Source: Spirochaetota bacterium (lineage in GTDB: Bacteria > Spirochaetota > UBA4802 > UB4802). Taken from it: a DNA stretch of 46,563 nucleotides. The stretch covers positions 1-46,563 of the forward strand of contig JARYLT010000013.1 of assembly GCA_029907515.1 (NCBI GenBank), read 5' to 3'. The notes under the pieces were generated by a model that was not told the origin of the DNA, searched no databases, and saw only the letters and a program-made list of their open reading frames with translations. Numbering within the stretch: position 1 is the first letter of the stretch; each line of letters starts with the position of its first letter. Of the stretch, positions 9,299-17,437 are shown in pieces. The translations under genes were made by a program, and so were the position numbers.

Positions 9299-9601
9299 AT
9301 GATATATGCATTTAATAAAACTGAACGGGGATACTTCCTCAAAATTGAAGGAGATCTTGATTTATATTCTTCTTATAATTTAAAGGAAGATGTAAAAAAG
9401 GCATACTTATCCGCTCCTGATGATTTAATAATTGATCTTTCAGGGTTAAACTATATTGATTCAGCAGGTATTGGATTTTTAATTGATATAAAAAAAACGA
9501 GTATCCAAAACGTTAAAAAATGTGAAATACAGAATATCCCTGAGGATATTTTAAAGATGTTTCGTTCTCTACGGGTAGATACCATTTTGCAAATCAAGTG
9601 A
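9299..9601 (+). CDS. STAS-domain anti-sigma factor antagonist-like protein
   Basis: A single STAS domain of about 100 residues. The strand-rich start (GYFLKIEGDLDLYSS) leads to IDLSGLNYIDSAGIGFLIDI, where the serine in DSAG is the usual phosphorylation site in SpoIIAA-like proteins. STAS antagonists bind and sequester an anti-sigma or switch kinase when unphosphorylated. The domain boundary supports the ATG at 9299; a GTG at 9233 would add 22 residues outside the fold and has no better ribosome site. It closes the cheD run. Its kinase partner is not next to it. Confidence 0.78.
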   Translation: MIYAFNKTERGYFLKIEGDLDLYSSYNLKEDVKKAYLSAPDDLIIDLSGLNYIDSAGIGFLIDIKKTSIQNVKKCEIQNIPEDILKMFRSLRVDTILQIK

Positions 9602-9694
9602 TACACAAAACATGTCTTGTCAATCATATCCTGCATCAGTTAATATTTGAAAAATAAAATGTTTTTTGCTATATATGTATCTTAACAGAATTGT

Positions 9695-9708
9695 TGACAA
9701 AATTGTCA
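9695..9708. promoter_or_regulatory. Inverted repeat overlapping a TTGACA box upstream of pckG
   Basis: TGACAA and TTGTCA are separated by two bases, making a 14-bp inverted repeat 67 bp upstream of the pckG start. The left arm overlaps a TTGACA at 9694-9699 that could be a -35 box, although no clear -10 hexamer follows at 16-18 bp. The symmetry and position fit a dimeric repressor or activator site. The binding protein is unknown. Confidence 0.35.
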
Positions 9709-9775
9709 TACCATACCACGGTAACGTCAATTTATGTATAAACCCCAATGTATACTGAAATAGAAAGGATAAGCT

Positions 9776-11596
9776 ATGAAATTAACAGAGCTGAAGCACA
9801 AAGCACTTAAAAAATGGGTTGAGGATGCAATTGCATTAATGCAGCCGGAAGATGTCTATGTATGCGATGGTTCGAAAGCTGAATATGACCGGCTGGCAGA
9901 GCAAATGGTTGCTGAAGGGCTGGCTATTCGTTTAAACCAGAAGAAACGCCCTGGTTGCCTTTTGTTCCGCTCAGACCCAAGTGATGTTGCACGTGTTGAA
10001 AACAGGACGTATATTTCTTCAAAAACGAAGGAAGCAGCTGGTCCCACTAACAACTGGATCGATCCTGTGGAGTTAAAACAAACCATGACCGATCTTTACC
10101 GTGGTTGTATGCGTGGACGTACCATGTTTGTTATTCCTTTCTCAATGGGCCCCGTTGGTTCACCTATTGCAAAAATTGGAGTGGAAATTACTGATTCACC
10201 GTATGTTGTTATCAATATGCATATTATGACCCGCGTGGGGGCAAAGGTGCTTGATGTATTGGGAACTGATGGTGAATTTGTTCCCTGCTTTCACTCAGTG
10301 GGTAAACCTTTGGCAAAAGGTGATAGTGACCATGGCAAATGGCCCTGTGCCCCACTTGAAAAAAAATATATTTCTCATTTTCCTGAAACTCGTGAAATAT
10401 GGTCGTATGGTTCAGGCTATGGCGGTAATGCGCTTTTAGGGAAAAAGTGTCTGGCACTCAGAATTGCATCAGTTATGGCGCGTGATGAAGGATGGCTTGC
10501 CGAACATATGTTGATACTGAAGATAACCAACCCGGAAGGTAGAACAAAATATATAGCAGGTGCATTCCCATCAGCCTGTGGGAAAACAAATTTAGCCATG
10601 CTTGTCCCTACAATCCCGGGATGGAAGGTTGAAACAGTTGGTGATGATATCGCCTGGTTAAAATTTGGAAGTGATGGGCGCTTATACGCAATTAACCCCG
10701 AAGCAGGTTTTTTTGGCGTTGCCCCTGGAACATCTGAGCAATCAAATTACAATGCTATGAAAACTATAGAAAAGAATACCATATTTACCAATGTTGCACT
10801 TACAAAAGACTTGGATGTATGGTGGGAAGGTATTGGTTATGATCCTGATGGTAAGCTTATAGACTGGACGGGTAAAGAATGGATTTATGATAAAAATAAT
10901 AAGGACCAGGCACCTGCCGCACATCCCAATTCACGGTTTACTACACCCGCCAGCCAGTGCCCATCTATTGCAAAAGAATGGGAAGACCCTGATGGAGTTC
11001 CTATCAGTGCATTTTTATTTGGTGGCAGACGTGCTCATACAATACCTTTGGTACTTGAATCCAAAAACTGGCTGCATGGTGTATTTTTGGGTTCGATAGT
11101 TGGTTCAGAGGTAACTGCTGCTGCACTGGACCTAAAGGTGGGGCAGGTCCGAAGAGATCCTTTTGCTATGCTTCCATTCTGTGGTTATCACATGGGTGAT
11201 TATTTTAAACACTGGATACAGATTGCACAAAAAACAACGCCCGATAAGTTGCCAAAAATATATTTTGTCAACTGGTTCAGAAAAACAGATGATGGTAAAT
11301 GGCTATGGCCCGGCTATGGTGAAAACAGCAGAGTATTAAAATGGATATTTGAACGATGTGATGGAAGTGGAAAAGCAGTTGAAACACCAATAGGTAATAT
11401 GCCCACAATAGATGCAATTGACAGGCCATCAAGCGTACCTGTTCAGGATATGGAAGTATTGCTGGAAGTTGACACCGAAGGCTGGCTACAGGAAGTTGAT
11501 GATATCCGTACCAACCATTATCCAAAATTTGGTAATCATCTTCCAAAAGAATTATATGCGTTGCTTGATGAAATGGAAAAAGGTTTACGTAAATAA
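9776..11596 (+). CDS. pckG: Phosphoenolpyruvate carboxykinase (GTP)
   Basis: A 606-residue enzyme of the GTP-dependent PEPCK family, which interconverts oxaloacetate + GTP and phosphoenolpyruvate + CO2 + GDP. The nucleotide-binding P-loop [13 protein letters not shown] lies near residues 263-275. Other family blocks are clear: [39 protein letters not shown] and [14 protein letters not shown]. Length matches the GTP class (about 600) rather than the ATP class (about 530-540). An AAAGGA ribosome site precedes the ATG. In an anaerobe it can run in either direction, for gluconeogenesis or for CO2 fixation to oxaloacetate. It is monocistronic, with an upstream inverted repeat that may regulate it. 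Confidence 0.97.
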   Translation: MKLTELKHKALKKWVEDAIALMQPEDVYVCDGSKAEYDRLAEQMVAEGLAIRLNQKKRPGCLLFRSDPSDVARVENRTYISSKTKEAAGPTNNWIDPVELKQTMTDLYRGCMRGRTMFVIPFSMGPVGSPIAKIGVEITDSPYVVINMHIMTRVGAKVLDVLGTDGEFVPCFHSVGKPLAKGDSDHGKWPCAPLEKKYISHFPETREIWSYGSGYGGNALLGKKCLALRIASVMARDEGWLAEHMLILKITNPEGRTKYIAGAFPSACGKTNLAMLVPTIPGWKVETVGDDIAWLKFGSDGRLYAINPEAGFFGVAPGTSEQSNYNAMKTIEKNTIFTNVALTKDLDVWWEGIGYDPDGKLIDWTGKEWIYDKNNKDQAPAAHPNSRFTTPASQCPSIAKEWEDPDGVPISAFLFGGRRAHTIPLVLESKNWLHGVFLGSIVGSEVTAAALDLKVGQVRRDPFAMLPFCGYHMGDYFKHWIQIAQKTTPDKLPKIYFVNWFRKTDDGKWLWPGYGENSRVLKWIFERCDGSGKAVETPIGNMPTIDAIDRPSSVPVQDMEVLLEVDTEGWLQEVDDIRTNHYPKFGNHLPKELYALLDEMEKGLRK

Positions 11597-11671
11597 CTAA
11601 ATGGAACATAAATGTTAATTAAAATTTCTCTATCCTGATAGTTTTCATTTTAAATCATTATTGAAGAATTA

Positions 11672-12541
11672 ATGAGGATTTTCTTGGATAAAGAGTATAT
11701 AATTTTCTGTGATGAATCTGAACAGAAGGGTAATTATTATTCAAATTTTTTTGGGGGTCTGATTGTTGGTTCTTCACAATATCAATTAATAAAACAGAAA
11801 ATAGAATGTATAAAATGCGAATTGAATATTTATGGTGAAATGAAATGGGAAAAAGTTACTGAACTATATTTGGAAAGATACTCCAAGGTTATATCAATTC
11901 TTTTTGAAGAAATTATAAAGGGAAATATTAGAATTAGGATTATGTTTAGACAAAATGCGTATGTTCCCTCTGGTCTTACCGCTGAACAAATTGAAAACGA
12001 ATATTTTTTACTTTACTATCAATTTATTAAAAATGCTTTTGGTTTAAAATATGTTTCCTCAATTACTGATAAAAGTATAAACCTGCGTATATATTTAGAT
12101 AAACTACCAGATACGTCTGAAAAATCAGAAAGATTTAAAAGTTACCTATTAGCTTTACAAAAAAGCAAAAATTTTAGGAAATCAATAATTATAAAAAAGG
12201 AGAATATAACGGAAGTTAATTCCCATGATCACGTTTTGTTACAATGTTTGGATATAGTTTTAGGTGCAATTCAATTTAGACTTAACAATAAACACAAAAA
12301 TAAAATTTCAGGTAGCAAGAAAAGAGGTAAGAGAACCATTGCTAAGGAAAAATTATATAAATTTATATTAAAAGAAATAAAGAAGATACATAAAAACTTC
12401 AATGTTGGTATTTCAACTAGTCTTAAAGGTGATGACTCTCAACAATGGTATTCACCTTATTTACATTGGAACTTTGTCCCTAAAAAAAGTAGATTTGATA
12501 ACTTTCTTACAAAAAAGTGTAATAAAATAAACCCCGTTTAA
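11672..12541 (+). CDS. DUF3800 domain protein
   Basis: A 289-residue protein. It opens with YIIFCDESEQKGNYY (D14, E15), the acidic start motif of DUF3800. It also carries the late SHDHVLLQCLDIVLGAIQFRLNNK block with acidic residues. The family is predicted to have an RNase-H-like nuclease fold and is often found with mobile or defence genes; activity is not established. The coding sequence is visibly richer in A+T and lysine than the metabolic genes on both sides. It has no operon partner and a weak ribosome site, and it is followed by a large inverted repeat and an AT-rich tract. Together these suggest horizontal acquisition, though no integrase or direct repeats were found. Confidence 0.78.
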   Translation: MRIFLDKEYIIFCDESEQKGNYYSNFFGGLIVGSSQYQLIKQKIECIKCELNIYGEMKWEKVTELYLERYSKVISILFEEIIKGNIRIRIMFRQNAYVPSGLTAEQIENEYFLLYYQFIKNAFGLKYVSSITDKSINLRIYLDKLPDTSEKSERFKSYLLALQKSKNFRKSIIIKKENITEVNSHDHVLLQCLDIVLGAIQFRLNNKHKNKISGSKKRGKRTIAKEKLYKFILKEIKKIHKNFNVGISTSLKGDDSQQWYSPYLHWNFVPKKSRFDNFLTKKCNKINPV

Positions 12542-12594
12542 CCTACTTTACACTCTCTGACGCATGACGTCAGACTTCAGTTAAACAGGGTTTA
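12528..12594. repeat. Large inverted repeat with nested hairpin at the end of the DUF3800 gene
   Basis: A 15-bp left arm at 12528-12542 pairs with 12580-12594 with a single mismatch (C4 run against CAGGG). Between the arms a second, perfect 6-bp stem (CTGACG/CGTCAG, loop CATGA) lies at 12557-12573. The left arm includes the DUF3800 stop codon. It could act as a transcription terminator, although no clean U-tract follows directly. It could also be a protein-binding or end sequence of an acquired segment. Confidence 0.6.
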
Positions 12595-12805
12595 AGAGAA
12601 TTAACTTAATTGTTTATATTATAAAAATAGATTAAAATAATGTAAATGTCAATAAAAATTAAAAAAAATTAAAAAAAAATTAAAAAAGAATTTTACAAAA
12701 TATTTTCAAAAATAAATAATTCAATACATATAATATAATTTTCAAAATTAAAAGAATTATTTTTTAATTTAAAATTTATTGTAATTATTAATTTGAGAGG
12801 TTACC
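12595..12805. other. Very AT-rich spacer with A-tract repeats
   Basis: This roughly 210-bp stretch is nearly all A and T. Near 12657-12690 it contains three to four imperfect copies of ATTAAAAAAA. I see no reading frame in it. It ends with GAGAGGTTACC, the ribosome site of the aminotransferase gene. Curved A-tract DNA of this kind often holds promoters or binds nucleoid proteins; no single promoter stands out above the background. Confidence 0.5.
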
Positions 12806-13987
12806 ATGTCAGTTGCCACCTATATTGCTGAAGCAATGACACGATCATCATGGATCAGAAAAATGTTTGAAGAGGGAGCCCGACTTAAGGCACAGTTTGG
12901 TGAGGAAAATGTCTATGATTTTAGCTTAGGTAATCCTGATGTTACACCACCGAAATCATTTTTTTCAACACTGCAATCGTTAGCGTCACAACCTGATCCA
13001 AAAGCACATGGCTATATGCCAAATGCAGGGTTTATGTCTGCACGCACCACCATTGCAAAAAAAGTTGCAAAGGATCATTCTATAGATATCAGCGGCGATT
13101 ATGTTATTTTAACCTGTGGTGCAGCAGGAGGACTGAATGTTGCATTGAAAACAATATTGAATCCCGGTGAGGAAGTTATAGTGCCTAAACCGTATTTTGT
13201 GGAATATGGATTTTATATTGCAAATCATAATGGTATCATAAACTTAGTTCCAACAAAATCTGATTTTGCTCTGGACATTGATGCAATAGAAAAGGCAATC
13301 AATGAAAAAACGCGTGCAGTGCTTATTAATTCTCCAAATAACCCAACAGGGGTTATCTATTCCCATGAAGATATAACCAGGTTAGCTGCATTACTGCAGC
13401 GTTACTCTGAAAAATTTGGAAAACCCATTTACCTGCTTTCGGATGAACCATACCGCGAACTGGTATATGATAATATTACAGTGCCAAGCATCCTTTCCCA
13501 TTACACACATTCAATGGTTGTCTCATCATTTTCAAAAACATTATCACTTCCCGGTGAACGAATAGGATACATTGCGATTAATCCTTCCATGCCAGAAGCT
13601 GATATTGTTATGGCGGGACTTATATTATGTAACAGGATATTAGGGTTTGTTAATGCGCCTGCCCTCATGCAGCGGGTTGTGGAAAAAATTGCATTTGACA
13701 CTGTTGATGTAAAAGCATATTCAACACGGCGGGATCTGATTTGTGAGGGATTGCAAAAGGCAGGATATTCCTTTGTTAAGCCAAAGGGGGCATTTTATGT
13801 GTTCTGCAAATCTCCACTGGAGGATGATGTGGTGTTTGTTAAACATCTGCTTAATTTTAATATACTGGCAGTTCCTGGTGTTGGATTTGGAGGCCCCGGG
13901 TTTTTTAGATTAGCTTTCTGCGTTCCAGAAAAGGTTATTGAAAAATCCATGCCGCAATTTAAAAAAGCCCTTGAATCACTTTCTTAA
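12806..13987 (+). CDS. Class I/II pyridoxal-phosphate aminotransferase
   Basis: A 393-residue aspartate-aminotransferase-fold enzyme. It shows SLGNPDVTPP near the N-terminus, INSPNNPTGV, LSDEPYRELVYD, and the PLP-binding lysine K244 in SSFSKTLSLPGERIGY, followed by the late FFRLAFCVP with the substrate-carboxylate arginine. It transfers an amino group between an amino acid and a 2-oxo acid; the exact substrate is unclear. The indolepyruvate/aryl operon 1.7 kb downstream makes an aromatic amino acid a reasonable guess, but the two are not cotranscribed. The ATG follows GAGAGG. The next gene starts 4 nt after the stop. Confidence 0.9.
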   Translation: MSVATYIAEAMTRSSWIRKMFEEGARLKAQFGEENVYDFSLGNPDVTPPKSFFSTLQSLASQPDPKAHGYMPNAGFMSARTTIAKKVAKDHSIDISGDYVILTCGAAGGLNVALKTILNPGEEVIVPKPYFVEYGFYIANHNGIINLVPTKSDFALDIDAIEKAINEKTRAVLINSPNNPTGVIYSHEDITRLAALLQRYSEKFGKPIYLLSDEPYRELVYDNITVPSILSHYTHSMVVSSFSKTLSLPGERIGYIAINPSMPEADIVMAGLILCNRILGFVNAPALMQRVVEKIAFDTVDVKAYSTRRDLICEGLQKAGYSFVKPKGAFYVFCKSPLEDDVVFVKHLLNFNILAVPGVGFGGPGFFRLAFCVPEKVIEKSMPQFKKALESLS

Positions 13988-13991
13988 AAAA

Positions 13992-14516
13992 ATGGCCATG
14001 ATTGAACAAAAAGATTCATTTAATGTTTTTGCTAAAGTTTTGTTTGCAGTGTTAGGGTTTATAGTTGGGTTTATTGCTATACGCCTTTTTCTTATTCCGG
14101 TAAAGATTGACAACGCCTTAATGGAACCCACTCTTGCAGTCAATGATTATGTGTGGTTTTATAAAACAAAAAAAGTTGATTCAGGTTCGATAGTTCTTTA
14201 CAAAAGCCCTCTTTCAGGAAAGCTTGTAGGCAGGATAATTGCCAGATCTGGTGAAACAGTAGAGATTATCAATAAACAGCTTTATATCAATGGTGTAAAA
14301 GCAGCACCTCAGTGGGCAATAAAAAAAAGTGATACACGGATATTCCCATCCAGATTTGTTAACCGGGACAATATGAACACGATAACCGTCCCTGATGGGC
14401 ATGTTTTTGTATTGAACGATAACTGGGATACTCCCAATGATAGCAGGCTATTTGGTGTGATTGCAATTGAAAATATTGTTGGGAAATACTTATTCAAAAT
14501 TTCACTTAAAAAGTAA
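13992..14516 (+). CDS. Signal peptidase I homologue lacking catalytic Ser and Lys
   Basis: The protein has about 174 residues: one N-terminal membrane helix (about 13-35) followed by an S26 signal-peptidase fold. Box B reads ALMEPTL, so the nucleophile serine of the SMxPT motif is replaced by Leu43. In box D the general-base lysine of the usual KRVxGxPGD is replaced by Gly80 (VGRIIARSGE). Box E is well kept (NDNWDTPNDSRLFG). Loss of both catalytic residues with a conserved fold predicts a non-cleaving paralogue, comparable to SpsA of Staphylococcus. It starts 4 nt after the aminotransferase stop. An upstream in-frame opening within that gene is unlikely. Confidence 0.8.
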   Translation: MAMIEQKDSFNVFAKVLFAVLGFIVGFIAIRLFLIPVKIDNALMEPTLAVNDYVWFYKTKKVDSGSIVLYKSPLSGKLVGRIIARSGETVEIINKQLYINGVKAAPQWAIKKSDTRIFPSRFVNRDNMNTITVPDGHVFVLNDNWDTPNDSRLFGVIAIENIVGKYLFKISLKK

Positions 14517-14565
14517 AATGTATAGTGATTATTAGACTGCCGATGGTAGCCTGGTGTAGAATTTT

Positions 14566-15387
14566 TTACTGCAGCTGTTTTTCTTTTTTATCCACAACAA
14601 ATCTGAAAGAACCTAACTGCTCAACCATTTCTTCGTTAAATTTCTTACGGGATAGAATGTAGATACTATTCTCCATTTCATTTGCAACCCACCATACTGA
14701 TTCAATTTCAAGAGCTTTCATTATATCTTCAAGTGCAGGAGTACCTACTGATTTAACCAGAAAATGTGATGCCCAGTAGCGTACCAGTGGGCTTTTATGT
14801 GTTAATGATTTGCGCATAAGCGCTTCATTTTCGGGCTTATTCTGGTTAAGCGTGTACTGGATATATGCAGCAATTACTTTAATTTCGGGGTCATCGCTGT
14901 TTGCAAGCTGAGCAATGTCTGATGCTAAGGAACTATCACAATATACGCTTGATACCATGAGTGCTTCCCATTTAATGTCTTTATTGGAATCAGCAAGGGC
15001 TTGCTTTACCACAGTTATAGCCTCAGGAGTGGGCTTAAAAAAACGAAGAGCAAAAATAATGGCGCGCTTAACTTCAGTGTTTTCTTCTTTTTTGTAGCGT
15101 TCAACTAAATAGGGTATTGCCCTGTCATCTTTAAGCCGTCCCAATGAAATAGCTGCTGCCTGGCGTACCCGTACTCCTAAAGACTGGTTTTCTGACTGGA
15201 ATGATTGGTCAAGATATTTAACTAAGTACCAGAAAGCCTTTTTGTTGCCGGAATAGCCTAATGTGTACATTGCAGTAATTCGCTGTTCCCAGGTACCGTT
15301 TTTCAGCATTTCAATATAATCATCTGCCAGAAGTACCTCTGTAAAAACAAATAATGAAATAACAAGTGATAGTAAGCGAAATTTCAT
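14566..15387 (-). CDS. Exported HEAT-repeat protein
   Basis: A 273-residue protein. The N-terminal signal peptide (KFR, hydrophobic core, likely cut after VLLA near residue 21) predicts export. The rest consists of tandem two-helix HEAT-like units, for example RVRQAAAISLGRLKDDRAIPYL, EVKRAIIFALRFF and PLVRYWASHFL. Such repeats form a curved scaffold for binding other proteins; no enzyme motif is present. It is convergent with the signal-peptidase homologue and is transcribed alone. Confidence 0.78.
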   Translation of the reverse strand: MKFRLLSLVISLFVFTEVLLADDYIEMLKNGTWEQRITAMYTLGYSGNKKAFWYLVKYLDQSFQSENQSLGVRVRQAAAISLGRLKDDRAIPYLVERYKKEENTEVKRAIIFALRFFKPTPEAITVVKQALADSNKDIKWEALMVSSVYCDSSLASDIAQLANSDDPEIKVIAAYIQYTLNQNKPENEALMRKSLTHKSPLVRYWASHFLVKSVGTPALEDIMKALEIESVWWVANEMENSIYILSRKKFNEEMVEQLGSFRFVVDKKEKQLQ

Positions 15388-15472
15388 GGTTGAGTCCCCT
15401 TATTATGATTGAATGTATGCTGTACACATATATACAATTCCTTTTGTTTACATACTGGAGTACAATATCAGT

Positions 15473-15481
15473 AACTATCGC
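15473..15481 (+). repeat. AACTATCGC word, intergenic copy
   Basis: This is one of two intergenic copies of a 9-mer that recurs through the window. Here it lies between the divergent HEAT and paaK genes. With its flanks it shares the 16-mer CAGTAACTATCGCCCT with the copy near 32930 on the opposite strand. Confidence 0.7.
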
Positions 15482-15592
15482 CCTTAAATATGGAATATGA
15501 TGGTGAATGTACACTGTTAATTCAAACATACCAGGGGTATAATAAAAAACTCAATTAAAATTTAATTTTTTTTCCTTGCATATACAAGGTTA

Positions 15593-15621
15593 TTGACAAT
15601 TTTAATAAATATAAATACAAT
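15593..15621 (+). promoter_or_regulatory. Sigma-70-type promoter for the paaK-iorAB operon
   Basis: TTGACA at 15593-15598, a 17-bp AT-rich spacer and TACAAT at 15616-15621. This is the clearest housekeeping promoter in the window. It leaves a leader of about 45 nt before the AAAGGAG ribosome site of paaK. Confidence 0.7.
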
Positions 15622-15671
15622 TTACTTTCTTAAAAATTAAAAAATATATAGCCATAAAAAAGGAGCCGGCA

Positions 15672-16973
15672 ATGTTTAATAAACAGTATGAAGCAATGGA
15701 AGTTAAAAAGTTAAAGGAATTGCAGCTTGAGCGATTGAAATGGTCGCTGAAGCATGCGTATAACAATGTCCCCTATTATCGCCAGTCATTTGATAAGGCT
15801 AAATTCAATCCTGATAAATTTTCTTCTCTTGATGATCTGAAACATGTGCCATTTTTAATGAAGCAGGCCATGCGTGATAGCTATCCGTTTGGCCTTTTTG
15901 CTGTTCCTATGGAAAAAGTTGTACGCATTCATTCATCATCCGGCACTACGGGCAATGCTACAGTAGTTGGATACACAAAAAATGACATTGAGGTGTGGGC
16001 TGAGGTGATGGCACGCACCATTGCTGCAGCTGGTGGTACTGAGAAGGACATTATTCAGGTGGCATACGGCTATGGTCTTTTTACTGGTGGTCTGGGTGTA
16101 CACTATGGTGCAGAAAAGCTGGGAGCTACCGTTATCCCAATTTCAGGCGGCAATACTGAGCGGCAACTGATGTTAATAAAAGATTTTGGTACAACGATGC
16201 TGGCATGTACACCTTCGTATGCAATCAACATGGCTGACTTTGTTGAAAAAAAGATGAAGGATTTTGACTTTAAAAAGACCAAACTGAGAGCAGGTATTTT
16301 TGGGGCTGAACCATGGACTGAAAGCATGCGAAAAGAGATTGAAAGTCGTATGGGTATTGATGCCTACGATATTTATGGCCTGAGCGAAGTGATTGGACCC
16401 GGCGTATCGTGCGAGTGCAGCGAAAAGTCCGGATTACATGTGTTTGAAGATCATTTTTATGTTGAAGTGATAGATCCTGAAACAGGTGAGGTGTTGCCGG
16501 AAGGGGAAAAAGGTGAGATTGTGTATACATCGCTTACCAAGGAAGCGTGCCCTGTTATACGGTATCGTTCACGTGATATTACCAGGATTTATCGTGATGC
16601 GTGCAAGTGCGGGCGTACTTTAATAAAGATGGAAAAGGTTACAGGCCGAAGCGATGATATGCTTATCATACGCGGTGTTAACGTATTCCCGATGCAGATA
16701 GAAGCAGTGCTCATGGAAATTGAAGGTACCGAACCACACTATCAGATTATTGTAGACCGCAAAGGTGCACTGGATGACGTGGAAATTATGGTTGAGGTAA
16801 ATGAAAAGATATTTACCGATGAATTGGGTGCCTTGAAGGGACTGGCAGAAAGAATTGAGCAGCGCATACGAAGTGCTTTAGGTATAAGTGCAAAGATTAC
16901 ACTGGTTGAGCCAAGCACGTTGCAGCGCAGTGAAGGCAAAGCAAAAAGAGTAATTGATAAGCGACAGCTCTAA
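15672..16973 (+). CDS. paaK: Phenylacetate-CoA ligase family protein
   Basis: A 433-residue AMP-forming acyl-CoA ligase of the PaaK type. It shows the ATP-binding motif [15 protein letters not shown], then [10 protein letters not shown] with the conserved YGxSE, and the hinge motif [20 protein letters not shown]. The C-terminal small domain is complete. PaaK-type enzymes join an aryl acid such as phenylacetate or indoleacetate to CoA, using ATP. Linked to iorAB, the expected role is handling aryl-acetate/aryl-acetyl-CoA in aromatic amino acid fermentation or, in reverse, aryl acid assimilation. AAAGGAG precedes the ATG. It is first in a four-gene operon. Confidence 0.93.
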   Translation: MFNKQYEAMEVKKLKELQLERLKWSLKHAYNNVPYYRQSFDKAKFNPDKFSSLDDLKHVPFLMKQAMRDSYPFGLFAVPMEKVVRIHSSSGTTGNATVVGYTKNDIEVWAEVMARTIAAAGGTEKDIIQVAYGYGLFTGGLGVHYGAEKLGATVIPISGGNTERQLMLIKDFGTTMLACTPSYAINMADFVEKKMKDFDFKKTKLRAGIFGAEPWTESMRKEIESRMGIDAYDIYGLSEVIGPGVSCECSEKSGLHVFEDHFYVEVIDPETGEVLPEGEKGEIVYTSLTKEACPVIRYRSRDITRIYRDACKCGRTLIKMEKVTGRSDDMLIIRGVNVFPMQIEAVLMEIEGTEPHYQIIVDRKGALDDVEIMVEVNEKIFTDELGALKGLAERIEQRIRSALGISAKITLVEPSTLQRSEGKAKRVIDKRQL

Positions 16974-17001
16974 TAAAAAGACTAATGAATGGAGGAAAAC
17001 A

Positions 17002-17433
17002 ATGAATGTTACACAATTATCGCTTTTTCTTGAAAACAAACCAGGGCATCTACTTAATGCTTTGAAAGTACTTGCAGATGAAAATGTTAATATACTCACA
17101 CTGACCATTGCGGAAGTAGCTGATTTTGGTATAGTCAGAATGATTGTAAACAAACCACAGAAAGCACTGGAAGCACTTCGGCAGCATAAATTTGTTTGTT
17201 CGCCAACTGATGTACTGGCAATTGAACTCGATGACAAACCTGGTTCATTGCTGAAAGCACTGGAAATATTTTCCAAACGCAATTTGAATATTGAGTATAT
17301 GTATGCATTTACTGAAAAACGAGGTGATAAAGCCGTAATGATATTTAAGTTTGCTGATATTGAAATAGCAAAGAAAGCTCTTCTTGAAGAAGGGTTTAAT
17401 GTCGTAAAAAAGATTGATCTGATTGGAGAATAA
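17002..17433 (+). CDS. Tandem ACT-domain protein
   Basis: The protein has about 143 residues and consists of two ACT domains (about 1-70 and 71-143). Each has the strand-helix opening typical of ACT, such as LSLFLENKPGHLLNALKVL and IELDDKPGSLLKALEIF. ACT domains usually bind amino acids. Position between the aryl-CoA ligase and iorA suggests it senses an aromatic amino acid and adjusts the pathway. The true start is the ATG at 17002 after GGAGG; an upstream in-frame start overlapping paaK has no such site. It ends 4 nt before iorA. Confidence 0.87.
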   Translation: MNVTQLSLFLENKPGHLLNALKVLADENVNILTLTIAEVADFGIVRMIVNKPQKALEALRQHKFVCSPTDVLAIELDDKPGSLLKALEIFSKRNLNIEYMYAFTEKRGDKAVMIFKFADIEIAKKALLEEGFNVVKKIDLIGE

Positions 17434-17437
17434 AAAA

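Noticed and set aside
12657-12690. Repeated ATTAAAAAAA units that might suggest a CRISPR or tandem array
   Set aside because: The units are short, without spacers, and within a region of nearly pure A/T; low complexity explains them.
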